Shown one piece after another: positions 26,484 through 34,967 of a DNA stretch of 64,000 nucleotides (position 1 is its first letter; each line of letters starts with the position of its first letter). A model generated the notes under the pieces. The model was given only the letters and a program-made list of their open reading frames with translations, did no database searches and was not told the DNA's origin. Origin of the DNA: Flavobacteriales bacterium UBA2104 (GTDB taxonomy: Bacteria > Bacteroidota > Bacteroidia > Flavobacteriales_D > Crocinitomicaceae); contig DCYS01000012.1 of NCBI GenBank assembly GCA_002331485.1, forward strand, positions 53,841 to 117,840. The letters run 5' to 3'. A program made the translations under genes and the position numbers.

Positions 26484-27257
26484 ATGATGCGATTGATGCG
26501 TGAATATATAAATTATTGGTTAAAGGCAAAGAACCGCCATGGCGTACACTCACCTTATGTTTATGATTTCAATGATAAATGTTTGAGGCTTCAAGTACCA
26601 GAAAAGGCCATTTCATCGTATTCATCTTATCGCAAGCAATTGAATAGAGAAAACTTAACGATCAAGGTAAGTGATTTTGGAGCGGGTAGTAAAAAGTTAG
26701 GTGCAGATAGAAAGATCAAGGATATTGCCCGAGTTTCGGGAAGCCCCATCAAATACGCTAAATTGATCTACAAGATTGTCAACCACTATAAACCTAATAA
26801 GATGCTGGAACTTGGCACTTCACTAGGATTAGGTACAATGATGATGAAACTGGGCCACCCGAAAGGTGAAATACATACTGTTGAAGGTTGTCCTCAAACG
26901 CTTCAATACACGATGGATCACTTTCCTTTAACAAGGGATGAAAATCTACATTTTCATAATGCTAGATTTGATGATTTTATCGAAAGGTTGGATCCCAATG
27001 AAAAGTTCGATTTCATTTTCATTGATGGAGATCATCGAGGAGAACGAACACAATCAATTTTGATGTCTCTAAAACGACACCTACACGACGAAACCGTAAT
27101 TTTGTTAGACGATATCCGTTGGAGCTTCGACATGCAAACGTTTTGGAAATCAATGACTCAGTCTGAAAATTACAATGTAAGCATAGATTTATTTAAAATG
27201 GGAGTGCTCGTTCCTCGTCATCATCAAGCAACCGAAAACTTCGTAATACGTTATTAA
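26484..27257 (+). CDS. Class I SAM-dependent methyltransferase (O-methyltransferase-like)
   Basis: The 257-residue protein has a helical N-terminus (AKNRHGVHSPYVYDF). A Rossmann methyltransferase core follows: motif I MLELGTSLGLGTMMM (about 112-126), the acidic HTVEGCP after strand 2, and FDFIFIDGDHRGERT (motif IV, about 174-188). The pattern resembles Methyltransf_24/O-methyltransferase-3 enzymes. The substrate is unknown; no biosynthetic partner is evident. A possible alternative start lies one codon downstream (both ATG). The Cys-rich unknown gene follows after 28 bases, so they may be cotranscribed. Confidence 0.85.
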   Translation: MMRLMREYINYWLKAKNRHGVHSPYVYDFNDKCLRLQVPEKAISSYSSYRKQLNRENLTIKVSDFGAGSKKLGADRKIKDIARVSGSPIKYAKLIYKIVNHYKPNKMLELGTSLGLGTMMMKLGHPKGEIHTVEGCPQTLQYTMDHFPLTRDENLHFHNARFDDFIERLDPNEKFDFIFIDGDHRGERTQSILMSLKRHLHDETVILLDDIRWSFDMQTFWKSMTQSENYNVSIDLFKMGVLVPRHHQATENFVIRY

Positions 27258-27285
27258 ATAAGACCACCGTTAAAACTTTGGGCTT

Positions 27286-27741
27286 ATGAAACAATACATT
27301 AATCAACTATTGGGTGATTTGGATCTCCATATTTCAGACTATCAGTTTTTTGAAGAAAACGGAGATGTTCTAACAATTGACAATGAATGCTCGGAAGATA
27401 TAATCGAATTAAGTAAGTTGTATCTCACTCCTAGTGTTTCATTTGCCCAACTCCTGAAACTAGAACAATGTTACTTGCCTCCGTCTGATAAGCTCACTAT
27501 TATCCAAATTAATTCACTTTATGAACGCCTGACAGATGCCATACAGGTTCATAATTGCTACCTCGATTTTCCTAATGATCTCGACTGTAGAATGAAATAC
27601 GATATTCTTAGAAAGAATTGGAACGAACCCCATATGATCTGCAAAGACACCTACAATACAATTGATTTTTGTGACTACGATCAGGATAATTGTATGTATG
27701 GAACCAATTGTCAATGCAAAAAATTTGAGGACCAATCATAA
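27286..27741 (+). CDS. Unknown protein with Cys-rich C-terminus (151 aa)
   Basis: No family recognised. The N-terminal 90 residues look helical and acidic. The C-terminal part holds six Cys in about 45 residues: CRMKYD, HMICKD, FCDYDQDNCMYGTNCQCKK. The spacing C-x6-C-x5-C-x-C could bind a metal or cluster. No signal peptide or membrane segment, so it is probably cytoplasmic. It sits 28 bases after the methyltransferase gene in the same direction. The phosphate-transporter promoter region follows. Confidence 0.65.
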   Translation: MKQYINQLLGDLDLHISDYQFFEENGDVLTIDNECSEDIIELSKLYLTPSVSFAQLLKLEQCYLPPSDKLTIIQINSLYERLTDAIQVHNCYLDFPNDLDCRMKYDILRKNWNEPHMICKDTYNTIDFCDYDQDNCMYGTNCQCKKFEDQS

Positions 27742-27808
27742 CTTACACCCCCCATTATCAAAGGGTTACAATTGAGTTTAAAGTAGTCCAACGGCACCAT
27801 ATTAAAAG

Positions 27809-27864
27809 TTAATGTTTATTTAACATCAAACCTCTATGCCAATAGTGATTCCCGTTTACTTTTG
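27809..27864 (+). promoter_or_regulatory. Candidate Pho box and promoter of the Na/Pi cotransporter gene
   Basis: Two direct repeats with an 11-base period, TTAATG (27809-27814) and TTAACA (27820-27825), lie 31 bases before a -7 element TACTTTTG (27857-27864). The gene starts 24 bases further on. No -33 TTG is present, as expected for an activator-dependent promoter. The same arrangement and spacing occur before the phoB-like gene at 31340. The repeats resemble the B. subtilis PhoP box (TTAACA-type, 11-base period). The regulator assignment is inference. Confidence 0.55.
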
Positions 27865-27888
27865 TTTCACTAATTTTAGGCTCAAAAC

Positions 27889-29985
27889 ATGAGGTTATTA
27901 CTGTCGTTCATATTAACATTCGCTTTTGTTTTAAACGGTTCGAATGTGTTTGGTGAAGAATCTGATTCTTCTCAAACGGTAATTAGAAACGTCAATGCCT
28001 CATCTAAAGTTGAAGGTTTTACTGTTTCTTGGTCGATCGACTATGAGGAATATGAAAAACTGAAGAACGAAGGCTACTCGATCTCACTAAAGTACAATAC
28101 TAAAATTGGTGCTAAACGACACGACAAAGGTTATGAGGGCACTGACTGGCAAGTTATTGACGGAATCGATATCAGTGAAACATCATACACTATTAATGCT
28201 TTAGCCGGAGAAGAAGATTATGTTTATAAGGTAGGAGTAGCAAAGGGTGAAAATGTCACCTGGTCCGATAAATTTAAAGTAAAAACGAAGCGTGGCTGGG
28301 GAATCTTTAAACTACTCGTATTGATAGGATCACTCGGTATGTTCATTTATGGAATGAAGGTAATGAGTGAAGGACTTCAGCAAGCCGCTGGATCCAAACT
28401 TAGAGGACTACTAGGATCGATCACCTCAAATCGTGTGAAGGGTGTTTTGACTGGTTTTGGGATAACTTCAATCGTGCAGTCATCTTCGGTAACTACAGTT
28501 ATGACGGTCTCCTTTGTGAATGCTGGTTTAATGACTCTCGTTCAATCTGCTGGTGTTATGATGGGAGCTAATATTGGGACTACCATTACTGGATGGCTTA
28601 TAAATATTTTTGGATTTAAAGTGAGTATTGGCTCTTTTGCACTCGTTTTTATTGCAATCGGAGCACCGCTTATGTTTTTTGGTAAGCAACAGATCAAAGC
28701 CTGGTCCAGTGCGATCATAGGGTTTTCCCTTCTTTTCATGGGACTAGGGTTCCTTAAGGATTCAGTTCCTGAACTTGGGCCTGATTCTGCATTGGTTCAG
28801 TTCTTTGTTGAATACAAAGACATCCCTGTTCTCAGTACATTACTCTTCGTTCTTTTAGGAACTTTAGTTACAGTTATCGTACAATCATCGTCTGCGGCAA
28901 TGGCGCTCACAATGACACTTGTGGCAGGAGGAATAGTACCATTCGAAGTAGCATCAGCTATGATCCTTGGTGAGAACATTGGTACAACTATTACGGCGGA
29001 GATCGCTTCAACAATTGGAAATGTTCACGCGAAACGATCAGCCAGGATCCACTCCATGTTCAACATTATTGGTGTAACTTGGGCAGTGTTGCTTTTCCCG
29101 TTCATACTTGATGGCATTGAAGCATTCATGTTAGCGACCGGTGGAGGAAGTCCATTTGACAATCCAGCTGAACATGCGAATACTGGGTTAGCAATTTTCC
29201 ATACTACATTTAACTTATTGAATGTACTTATATTGATCTGGTTTGTTCCAAATTTAGTTCGAATTGCGGAACGTACAGTAAAATCAAAGGGAGCACAAGA
29301 TGAAGAGTTCCATTTGGATTACATCGGTTCTGGTTACATGTCAACACCGGACCTCTCGATGTTAGAAGCAAAGAAAGAAATCGCAAAGTTTGGAGAGTTA
29401 ACAAGTCGAATGTCACAATTCTCAAGACAGATCTTGTATGAAAAAAGTAAAAAGAAGCAGAAAAAACTTCATAAGCGCATCGCAAAATACGAAGAGATCA
29501 CAGATCGAGTGGAGATTGAGGTTGCCAACTACTTGAATAAAATTTCTGAAGGTGAATTGAGTGGAGAAACTGCTGTTCGAATCAGAGGGATGAACAGTAT
29601 TGTAAATGATTTAGAAAGAATTGGTGACATCTACTACCAAGTATCTAAAACGCTTGAAAGAAAATCTGATGAAAAGATCTGGTTTACTCCTCAACAACGT
29701 AATAATCTGGGGGAAATGTTTGATCTCGTAGACAAGGCATTTGAAGTTATGATCGAAAACCTGAACCTGGAATCGAGTAAGGTAACCCTTGATGCTGCCA
29801 GAGAAATTGAGGCTGAGATCAATACCAAAAGAGATGAGCTAAGAAAAGACTATCTAGACAACCTGAGTAAAAGCGATGAACTACATCTTCGCGGAGGACT
29901 TATCTACAATGATATTTTCGCTTCGCTAGAAAAGGTTGGAGATCACATTATAAATGTTTCTGAAGGAGTTGTAGGAAAGGTTTAA
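27889..29985 (+). CDS. Na+/phosphate cotransporter (NptA/PNaS family) with PhoU-like C-terminus
   Basis: The 698-residue protein has a signal peptide (1-22), then an extracytoplasmic beta-sandwich-like domain (about 28-132, fibronectin-III-like: VEGFTVSWSIDYEEYEKLK). The transporter follows (about 138-455) with the two hallmark QSSS repeats: TSIVQSSSVTTVMT (QSSS at 197-200) and TVIVQSSSAAMALT. The C-terminal 220 residues are helical and PhoU-like (NDLERIGDIYYQ, SLEKVGDHIINVSEGV). It would import phosphate with sodium. The N-terminal extra domain is not part of the standard family. The upstream repeats and the PhoB/PhoR-like pair two genes downstream suggest phosphate control. Confidence 0.92.
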   Translation: MRLLLSFILTFAFVLNGSNVFGEESDSSQTVIRNVNASSKVEGFTVSWSIDYEEYEKLKNEGYSISLKYNTKIGAKRHDKGYEGTDWQVIDGIDISETSYTINALAGEEDYVYKVGVAKGENVTWSDKFKVKTKRGWGIFKLLVLIGSLGMFIYGMKVMSEGLQQAAGSKLRGLLGSITSNRVKGVLTGFGITSIVQSSSVTTVMTVSFVNAGLMTLVQSAGVMMGANIGTTITGWLINIFGFKVSIGSFALVFIAIGAPLMFFGKQQIKAWSSAIIGFSLLFMGLGFLKDSVPELGPDSALVQFFVEYKDIPVLSTLLFVLLGTLVTVIVQSSSAAMALTMTLVAGGIVPFEVASAMILGENIGTTITAEIASTIGNVHAKRSARIHSMFNIIGVTWAVLLFPFILDGIEAFMLATGGGSPFDNPAEHANTGLAIFHTTFNLLNVLILIWFVPNLVRIAERTVKSKGAQDEEFHLDYIGSGYMSTPDLSMLEAKKEIAKFGELTSRMSQFSRQILYEKSKKKQKKLHKRIAKYEEITDRVEIEVANYLNKISEGELSGETAVRIRGMNSIVNDLERIGDIYYQVSKTLERKSDEKIWFTPQQRNNLGEMFDLVDKAFEVMIENLNLESSKVTLDAAREIEAEINTKRDELRKDYLDNLSKSDELHLRGGLIYNDIFASLEKVGDHIINVSEGVVGKV

Positions 29986-30049
29986 TACCCTGAATCCCTT
30001 AAACTTATATAATTCACTCATCTTCGATGAACTTTTTTCATTGTTGACT

Positions 30050-30079
30050 TATAACTATTCGTTAATAGTTATAGTTTTG
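30050..30079 (+). promoter_or_regulatory. Palindrome overlapping the -7 element of the first mscS gene
   Basis: TATAACTATT (30050-30059) and AATAGTTATA (30064-30073) are perfect 10-base inverted arms around CGTT. The -7 element TAGTTTTG (30072-30079) overlaps the right arm by two bases. The gene starts 17 bases later. This position suits a repressor operator; alternatively it is a hairpin at the promoter with no function in RNA. A TTG (30044-30046) lies 25 bases before the -7, a little far. Confidence 0.5.
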
Positions 30080-30096
30080 TCTTAAATCTACTGCTT

Positions 30097-31206
30097 ATGA
30101 ACTTTTGGGAAACAGAATATTACGGAAATACAATTCTTGATTACAGCATCTCTTTGGGGATCATTCTTGGTGCTATAATTGCTGGAAAACTGCTTTACTG
30201 GCTCTCTAAGAATGTCATTAAAAAGCTTACTGCAAGAACAAAAACGAATCTAGATGATATTATCGTAGATAAGGTTGAAGAACCAGTAGTTTTTGGCTTA
30301 GTACTTTGGGCAGCATGGTACGCATTGAGTTTACTTAACTATCCTGTTTCTGAGCTTTCATCAGAAGACCTACAAAACGGCATCGAAGTACCCTACTCGC
30401 ATACCCGACAATTTGTAAATCACCTATTCAATTTCTTATTGGTCATTAATATAACCTGGTTGATCGCTCGGTTAGTTGACGCACTTATAGAAGAATACAT
30501 TGTACCGCTAACAGAAAAAACAGAATCTGATCTTGATGATCAATTATTACCCATATTTAGAAAAGGACTGAAAATCATCGTATGGGTCATGGGTATCGTT
30601 GTAGGATTAAACAATGCAGGATACGATGTTGGTGCGGTTATAGCAGGTTTGGGAATCGGTGGTCTGGCTTTTGCCTTAGCTGCTCAGGATACCGTCAAAA
30701 ACTTCTTTGGTGGAATCATGATCTTTGCCGACAAGCCATTTAAGATCGGTGAGCGTATCCAAATCGGTGATATCGATGGATTCGTTGAAGAGATTGGTAT
30801 TCGAAGTACTCGAATAAAAACACTTGCGGGTAGAATGGTTACGATCCCAAACTCTATGTTTTCTGGAGATGCTATTGAAAACGTTGATCGTGAACCGACA
30901 CGGAAGATCGTATTAAACTTAGGGCTCACCTACGACACAACAGCCGAGCAAATGGAACAAGCAATGCAGATACTAAAAGATATCTCTTCTAATCATACCG
31001 ATAAAATTGAAGAGAATGTACTTGTAAGTTTCAATGCATTTGGAGATTTTTCATTAGGAATCTTATTCATCTACTATATTCGAAAAGAAGCTGATATTTT
31101 AAATACTCAGACTGCTATGAATCTTGATATACTCAAAAAGTTCAATGCAGCAGGATTAGATATGGCGTTCCCGACTCAAACCGTTTACCACCAGGCAATG
31201 AAGTAG
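30097..31206 (+). CDS. Small-conductance mechanosensitive channel (MscS family)
   Basis: The 369-residue protein has four membrane segments in the first 215 residues. The pore helix and MscS beta domain follow: GAVIAGLGIGGLAFALAAQD, then DTVKNFFGGIMIFADKPFKIGERIQIGDIDGFVEEIGIRSTRI (given here by its position, about 203-245). The C-terminal alpha/beta domain ends near 360. It would gate open on membrane tension and release solutes after hypoosmotic shock. It stands between the phosphate transporter and the PhoB/PhoR-like genes, with its own promoter and operator-like palindrome, so it need not belong to the phosphate response. Confidence 0.93.
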   Translation: MNFWETEYYGNTILDYSISLGIILGAIIAGKLLYWLSKNVIKKLTARTKTNLDDIIVDKVEEPVVFGLVLWAAWYALSLLNYPVSELSSEDLQNGIEVPYSHTRQFVNHLFNFLLVINITWLIARLVDALIEEYIVPLTEKTESDLDDQLLPIFRKGLKIIVWVMGIVVGLNNAGYDVGAVIAGLGIGGLAFALAAQDTVKNFFGGIMIFADKPFKIGERIQIGDIDGFVEEIGIRSTRIKTLAGRMVTIPNSMFSGDAIENVDREPTRKIVLNLGLTYDTTAEQMEQAMQILKDISSNHTDKIEENVLVSFNAFGDFSLGILFIYYIRKEADILNTQTAMNLDILKKFNAAGLDMAFPTQTVYHQAMK

Positions 31207-31230
31207 TTGAACGTGTTTTTGAAACGCCGA

Positions 31231-31317
31231 TTAATACTGAATTAACATCGTCGTCTTTTTCTTAACTATTACTTAAAACCCACGTTAAAATGCGGCTAGG
31301 TTCGAGAACTATATTTG
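31231..31317 (+). promoter_or_regulatory. Candidate Pho box array and promoter of the phoB/phoR-like operon
   Basis: Five TTAAnn repeats lie in this leader: TTAATA (31231), TTAACA (31242), TTAACT (31262), TTAAAA (31273) and TTAAAA (31285). The first pair and the third/fourth pair have exactly 11-base periods. The third/fourth pair lies 31 bases before the -7 element TATATTTG (31310-31317), the same spacing as upstream of the Na/Pi transporter. The word TTAACATC is shared by both sites. No -33 TTG is visible. Autoregulation by the PhoB-like regulator is inferred. Confidence 0.55.
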
Positions 31318-31339
31318 TTTCGAACCAAATTAATAGACC

Positions 31340-32014
31340 GTGAAAGAAACGATTTTACTAATAGATGATGATCCAGACATCGTTCAAATGATCTCCTATA
31401 ATTTAAAGAAAGAAGGATACGACGTGCACACTGCAAATGATGGAGAGAATGGTGTTAAGTTGGCATCAAATGTAAAATCTGACCTTATACTACTGGATGT
31501 AATGATGCCAAAAATGGATGGTATCGAGGTGTGTGAAACAATTCGCGAGAATAACTCAATTGAACAACCAATTATCGCATTTTTGACTTCTCGAAATGAA
31601 GATTATTCTCAAATTGCCGGGTTCAAAGCAGGTGGTGACGATTACATCAATAAACCTATCCGCCCAAAAGTTTTATTGAGTCGTGTTGAAGCTCTACTCA
31701 GAAGAAAACATGTCGGTGATACACCGGAAGAGCAGTATAATGGAAAAGTTATTCTTGACAGAGAAAGATTTCTTTTACTACTTGAAGGAAATGAAATTCA
31801 ACTACCCAAAAAGGAATTTGAATTACTCGAATTGTTATTATCAAAACCAGGCAAAGTCTTCCCACGTGATCAAATCTTATCAAAAGTGTGGGGTGATGAT
31901 ACAATAGTTGGAGAACGAACGATAGATGTTCACATAAGAAAATTACGAGAAAAGATCGGAGATTCTTACATTCGCACTATAAAAGGTGTAGGTTACACCT
32001 ATAACGAAGTGTGA
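31340..32014 (+). CDS. PhoB-like response regulator (OmpR/PhoB family)
   Basis: The 224-residue protein has a receiver domain (1-120) with phospho-acceptor Asp53 (LILLDVMMPKMDG), the acidic pair in LIDDDPD, and Lys105 (DYINKPIRPK). A winged-helix trans_reg_C domain follows (about 130-222: VFPRDQILSKVWGDD, TIDVHIRKLREKIGD, IRTIKGVGYTY). The start is GTG at 31340, required because the first receiver strand begins at once. It overlaps the kinase gene by 4 bases (GTGA), so the two are translationally coupled. The nearby Na/Pi transporter and shared promoter repeats suggest it is the phosphate regulator; a different stimulus is possible. Confidence 0.92.
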   Translation: MKETILLIDDDPDIVQMISYNLKKEGYDVHTANDGENGVKLASNVKSDLILLDVMMPKMDGIEVCETIRENNSIEQPIIAFLTSRNEDYSQIAGFKAGGDDYINKPIRPKVLLSRVEALLRRKHVGDTPEEQYNGKVILDRERFLLLLEGNEIQLPKKEFELLELLLSKPGKVFPRDQILSKVWGDDTIVGERTIDVHIRKLREKIGDSYIRTIKGVGYTYNEV

Positions 32015-33045
32015 AAAGTAGAAAACCGTTACATATTATCCTTCTAGGATCTTTAATCCTTGGGGTGATTACACTAGGATTATTATTTCTGGTATATGAA
32101 ATAATTGGTTTGAACATTCAGCTTTTTTGGATTATTCCACCGGCAGTGACTGTTCTCTCTTTCCTAGTTTTCTTTTTCTTTGTAGAGCGATTCATTCACA
32201 ACAAAATAAAACTGATCTATCGGGTTATTCGAAAGGGTAATGAGCTTGATCAAAATCGTATATCCATTTCCATGACTGAAGACATCATGGGCGAAGCTGT
32301 TCAGGAAACTGAATCATGGGCTCGAGAGCGGCAGCAGGAAATAACCAAATTGAAAGAGCAAGCTCAATTCAGAAGAGAATTTCTAGGTAACTTGGCTCAC
32401 GAGTTAAAAACACCCGTTTTTAGTATACAGGGATATATTCTTACTTTATTGGAAGGAGGTTTAGAGGACGAGAAAGTAAATCGTAAGTTTTTAGAAAGAG
32501 CATCATTCGCCACAGAAAGAATGGCTGCTATACTTGAGGATCTTGATGAGATCACGAAGATGGAGGTTAACCGGTATGAACTGCACATGACTCGTTTTGA
32601 CCTTGTAAAGTTAACCAGAGACATCATCGAAAGTGCCGAAGAGCACAAACCGGAGAAAAAAGTGCATGTTCGAATGCAGAAAAATTATGATCCAATATTC
32701 GTCAAAGCAGATAAAGGTAAAATCAGTCAGGTACTAACAAACCTCATTCTCAACTCTATTAACTATGGTAAAGAAGAGGGAAACACGGTTATCAGATTCT
32801 ATCCTATGGACAAAGTTATCATGACTGAAGTATCAGATGATGGCCCAGGTATTGCAGAAAAAGATCTTTCTCGTCTTTTCGAACGTTTTTATCGAGTTGA
32901 GCAAAGTAGGAATAGAAACGAGGGAGGATCTGGATTAGGATTAGCGATCTGTAAGCATATTATCGAATCACACAACCAAACCATCAATGTTCGCAGTACA
33001 GTTGACGTTGGTAGTACATTTACTTTTTCTTTGCCGAAAGGATAA
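32011..33045 (+). CDS. PhoR-like sensor histidine kinase
   Basis: The 344-residue kinase starts with GTG, overlapping the regulator stop. It has two close N-terminal membrane segments (about 8-30 and 37-58) and almost no periplasmic loop. A short coiled linker leads to HisKA with His130 (LGNLAHELKTP) and HATPase_c (NLILNSINYG, DDGPGI, FYRVEQSRNRNEGGSGLGLAI). There is no PAS or clear HAMP domain, so it probably senses through the membrane or a partner, as PhoR does through PhoU and the transporter. It is cotranscribed with the response regulator. Confidence 0.92.
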   Translation: MKSRKPLHIILLGSLILGVITLGLLFLVYEIIGLNIQLFWIIPPAVTVLSFLVFFFFVERFIHNKIKLIYRVIRKGNELDQNRISISMTEDIMGEAVQETESWARERQQEITKLKEQAQFRREFLGNLAHELKTPVFSIQGYILTLLEGGLEDEKVNRKFLERASFATERMAAILEDLDEITKMEVNRYELHMTRFDLVKLTRDIIESAEEHKPEKKVHVRMQKNYDPIFVKADKGKISQVLTNLILNSINYGKEEGNTVIRFYPMDKVIMTEVSDDGPGIAEKDLSRLFERFYRVEQSRNRNEGGSGLGLAICKHIIESHNQTINVRSTVDVGSTFTFSLPKG

Positions 33046-33133
33046 TGGACCTGATTACTTTCTTCAAGGATAAATCGTTGGTTGAACTGCTTATCTTATA
33101 AATTTTAGTTACTTTAATTCTCAAAGGAAGCAT

Positions 33134-34453
33134 ATGCTCTATCGTTTGCTCAAATTTGTAATTGGTATAGGTATACGGTTATACTACAAAGAGATACGGA
33201 TCAACAACAAAAAGTATCTTAAAAGTGGCGGTAAACCTATGATCATAGTGGCCAATCATCCTAACACGCTCATGGATGCCTGGGTGATTGGTATGGTATG
33301 TAATCAACCGATCTATTACATGGCAAAAGCTACCCTTTTTGATTCCTCTTTTAAGCTAAAGTTATTACGCAGTCTGAATATGATCCCGATCAATCGAAAA
33401 GGAGAGGGAACAATAAAAGGTGTGGACAATCAAGACTCTTTGTCAGAATGCTACAAGATCCTTTCTGAAGGAAAAACGCTAGTCATTTTTCCAGAAGGAA
33501 CAAGTTATAAAGAGAGAGTTTTGCGAAAGCTGAAAACAGGTACAGCTAGAATTGCACTTGAAACAGAACATTTGAACGACTGGAAGCTAGATGTTCAGAT
33601 CGTAGCAGTTGGACTTAATTATTCACAACAAGAACGATTTCAAAGTGATATTCTGATCGATATCGATAAACCGAGAAATGTTCAACAGTACAAAGAAGAG
33701 TATGAAACAGATAAACGAGCAGCTGCACAGCGTTTGACCTCATCCATTCGTAAACGACTTGAAGATGTTCTCGTAACCGTTGAATCTCAGGATGAAGAAC
33801 TATTGGTGGATCAGATCTATCGAGTATTAAATACAAAATACTCAAATTCAGAAAAGGGGGTAAACAAGGAGGTCAAGGAAATGAAAGAGATCACAAAACG
33901 TCTCGATGAAATTAAGATCCTACAACCCTGGCTTTTGGAAGAAATAAAGATCAAGATCAAATCCATTAATTGGAAACTCGAAAAAATGCATATCCGAACA
34001 GACTTTCTCGATAGAAAGTTCAGATCTATTGCCTTCTTTCGACAAATAATGATCTCCATTCTTTTTGTGTTGATCGCTCTACCAATAGCTCTATTTGGTG
34101 TGATCCATAATATTTTCCAATACCTTTTCGCAGATTGGCTGGTACCAAAGATCTCAACAGATATTGAGTATTATGCACCACTTGCTATTCTGGTCGGTAT
34201 TGTTCTTTATCCATTGATCTATACTGGAGCTGCAATAGGTGCATACCATCTATTTGATTTAAACTGGTATTCATTACTCATATACATTGTATTGATGCCA
34301 CTTACTGGACTCTTTGCTTATTGGTTCGCCAAATACTTGAGAAACATCAGTTATCAATGGCAGTACATGTTACTTCTTGTAGATAGAAAACAAACATTGA
34401 AAGAACTTCAACAAGAGAAAGGGCGTTTAAAAACACTTGTTTTTGACACGTAG
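33134..34453 (+). CDS. PlsC-like 1-acyl-glycerol-3-phosphate acyltransferase with C-terminal membrane domain
   Basis: The N-terminal 230 residues form an acyltransferase domain: NHPNTLMD (catalytic His42, Asp48), the NMIPINRKGEG motif, and the phosphate-binding VIFPEGTSYK. It would esterify an acyl chain to lysophosphatidate or a related lipid at the inner membrane. Residues about 230-300 are a charged helical linker, and about 300-410 hold four membrane segments. At 439 residues it is nearly twice the length of plain PlsC, so the acceptor may differ. It lies 88 bases after the PhoR-like gene. Confidence 0.88.
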   Translation: MLYRLLKFVIGIGIRLYYKEIRINNKKYLKSGGKPMIIVANHPNTLMDAWVIGMVCNQPIYYMAKATLFDSSFKLKLLRSLNMIPINRKGEGTIKGVDNQDSLSECYKILSEGKTLVIFPEGTSYKERVLRKLKTGTARIALETEHLNDWKLDVQIVAVGLNYSQQERFQSDILIDIDKPRNVQQYKEEYETDKRAAAQRLTSSIRKRLEDVLVTVESQDEELLVDQIYRVLNTKYSNSEKGVNKEVKEMKEITKRLDEIKILQPWLLEEIKIKIKSINWKLEKMHIRTDFLDRKFRSIAFFRQIMISILFVLIALPIALFGVIHNIFQYLFADWLVPKISTDIEYYAPLAILVGIVLYPLIYTGAAIGAYHLFDLNWYSLLIYIVLMPLTGLFAYWFAKYLRNISYQWQYMLLLVDRKQTLKELQQEKGRLKTLVFDT

Positions 34454-34503
34454 TTTATTCTCAAATTTGAAATCTTCAATCTTTTACACCACAAATAAAA
34501 GCG

Positions 34504-34511
34504 TATTTTTG
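34504..34511 (+). promoter_or_regulatory. -7 promoter element before the MORN-type lipoprotein and dnaG
   Basis: TATTTTTG matches TAnnTTTG and ends 27 bases before the ATG at 34539. It could drive the lipoprotein-dnaG pair. The -33 region is weak. Confidence 0.5.
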
Positions 34512-34538
34512 TAGTTGTATAATCCTACTAAATAATTC

Positions 34539-34967
34539 ATGCTGATGAGATATTTCGTTTTGATAATTCTTTTAGTTGCTTTGATTTCATGCAATGAGAA
34601 CAAAGATGAAGGTAAAGAGAAAGAAAATGAACAAAATATTGAGCAATATCAAGCACTAAAAACGCTCGATAGAAATGGTCGCTACACTGAATGGTACCCT
34701 GGACACAAGCAAATTAAAATTAAGGGCCGAAAAGATGAAGAAGGAAGACGTCAGGGAATATGGAAACTATTCACAAAAGACGGCATTGAACTTTCAGTAA
34801 CAGTTTATACCGATGGAAAAAAGAATGGGCATATTATCGTTCGTTATCCAACGGGAATTGTTCGTTACGCTGGGCGATATGATATGGATGAACGAGTGGG
34901 CGAATGGAAATTTTACGATCAATCAGGTCAATTGATAAAAACAGAAAATTACGGTAACGCAAAATAA
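34539..34967 (+). CDS. Lipoprotein with MORN-type repeats
   Basis: The 142-residue protein has a lipoprotein signal peptide: MLMRYFVLIILLVALISC, with the lipobox ending at Cys18. A charged linker (NENKDEGKEKENEQN) follows, and then MORN-variant/YwqK-type repeats: RRQGIWKLFTKDGIELS, KKNGHIIVRYPTGIVRYAG and ERVGEWKFYDQSGQLIK. Such repeats mediate protein or membrane contacts. The probable site is the outer membrane, periplasmic face. An ATG two codons in is an alternative start. The stop overlaps the dnaG start by one base (TAATG), so the genes are coupled. Confidence 0.82.
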   Translation: MLMRYFVLIILLVALISCNENKDEGKEKENEQNIEQYQALKTLDRNGRYTEWYPGHKQIKIKGRKDEEGRRQGIWKLFTKDGIELSVTVYTDGKKNGHIIVRYPTGIVRYAGRYDMDERVGEWKFYDQSGQLIKTENYGNAK

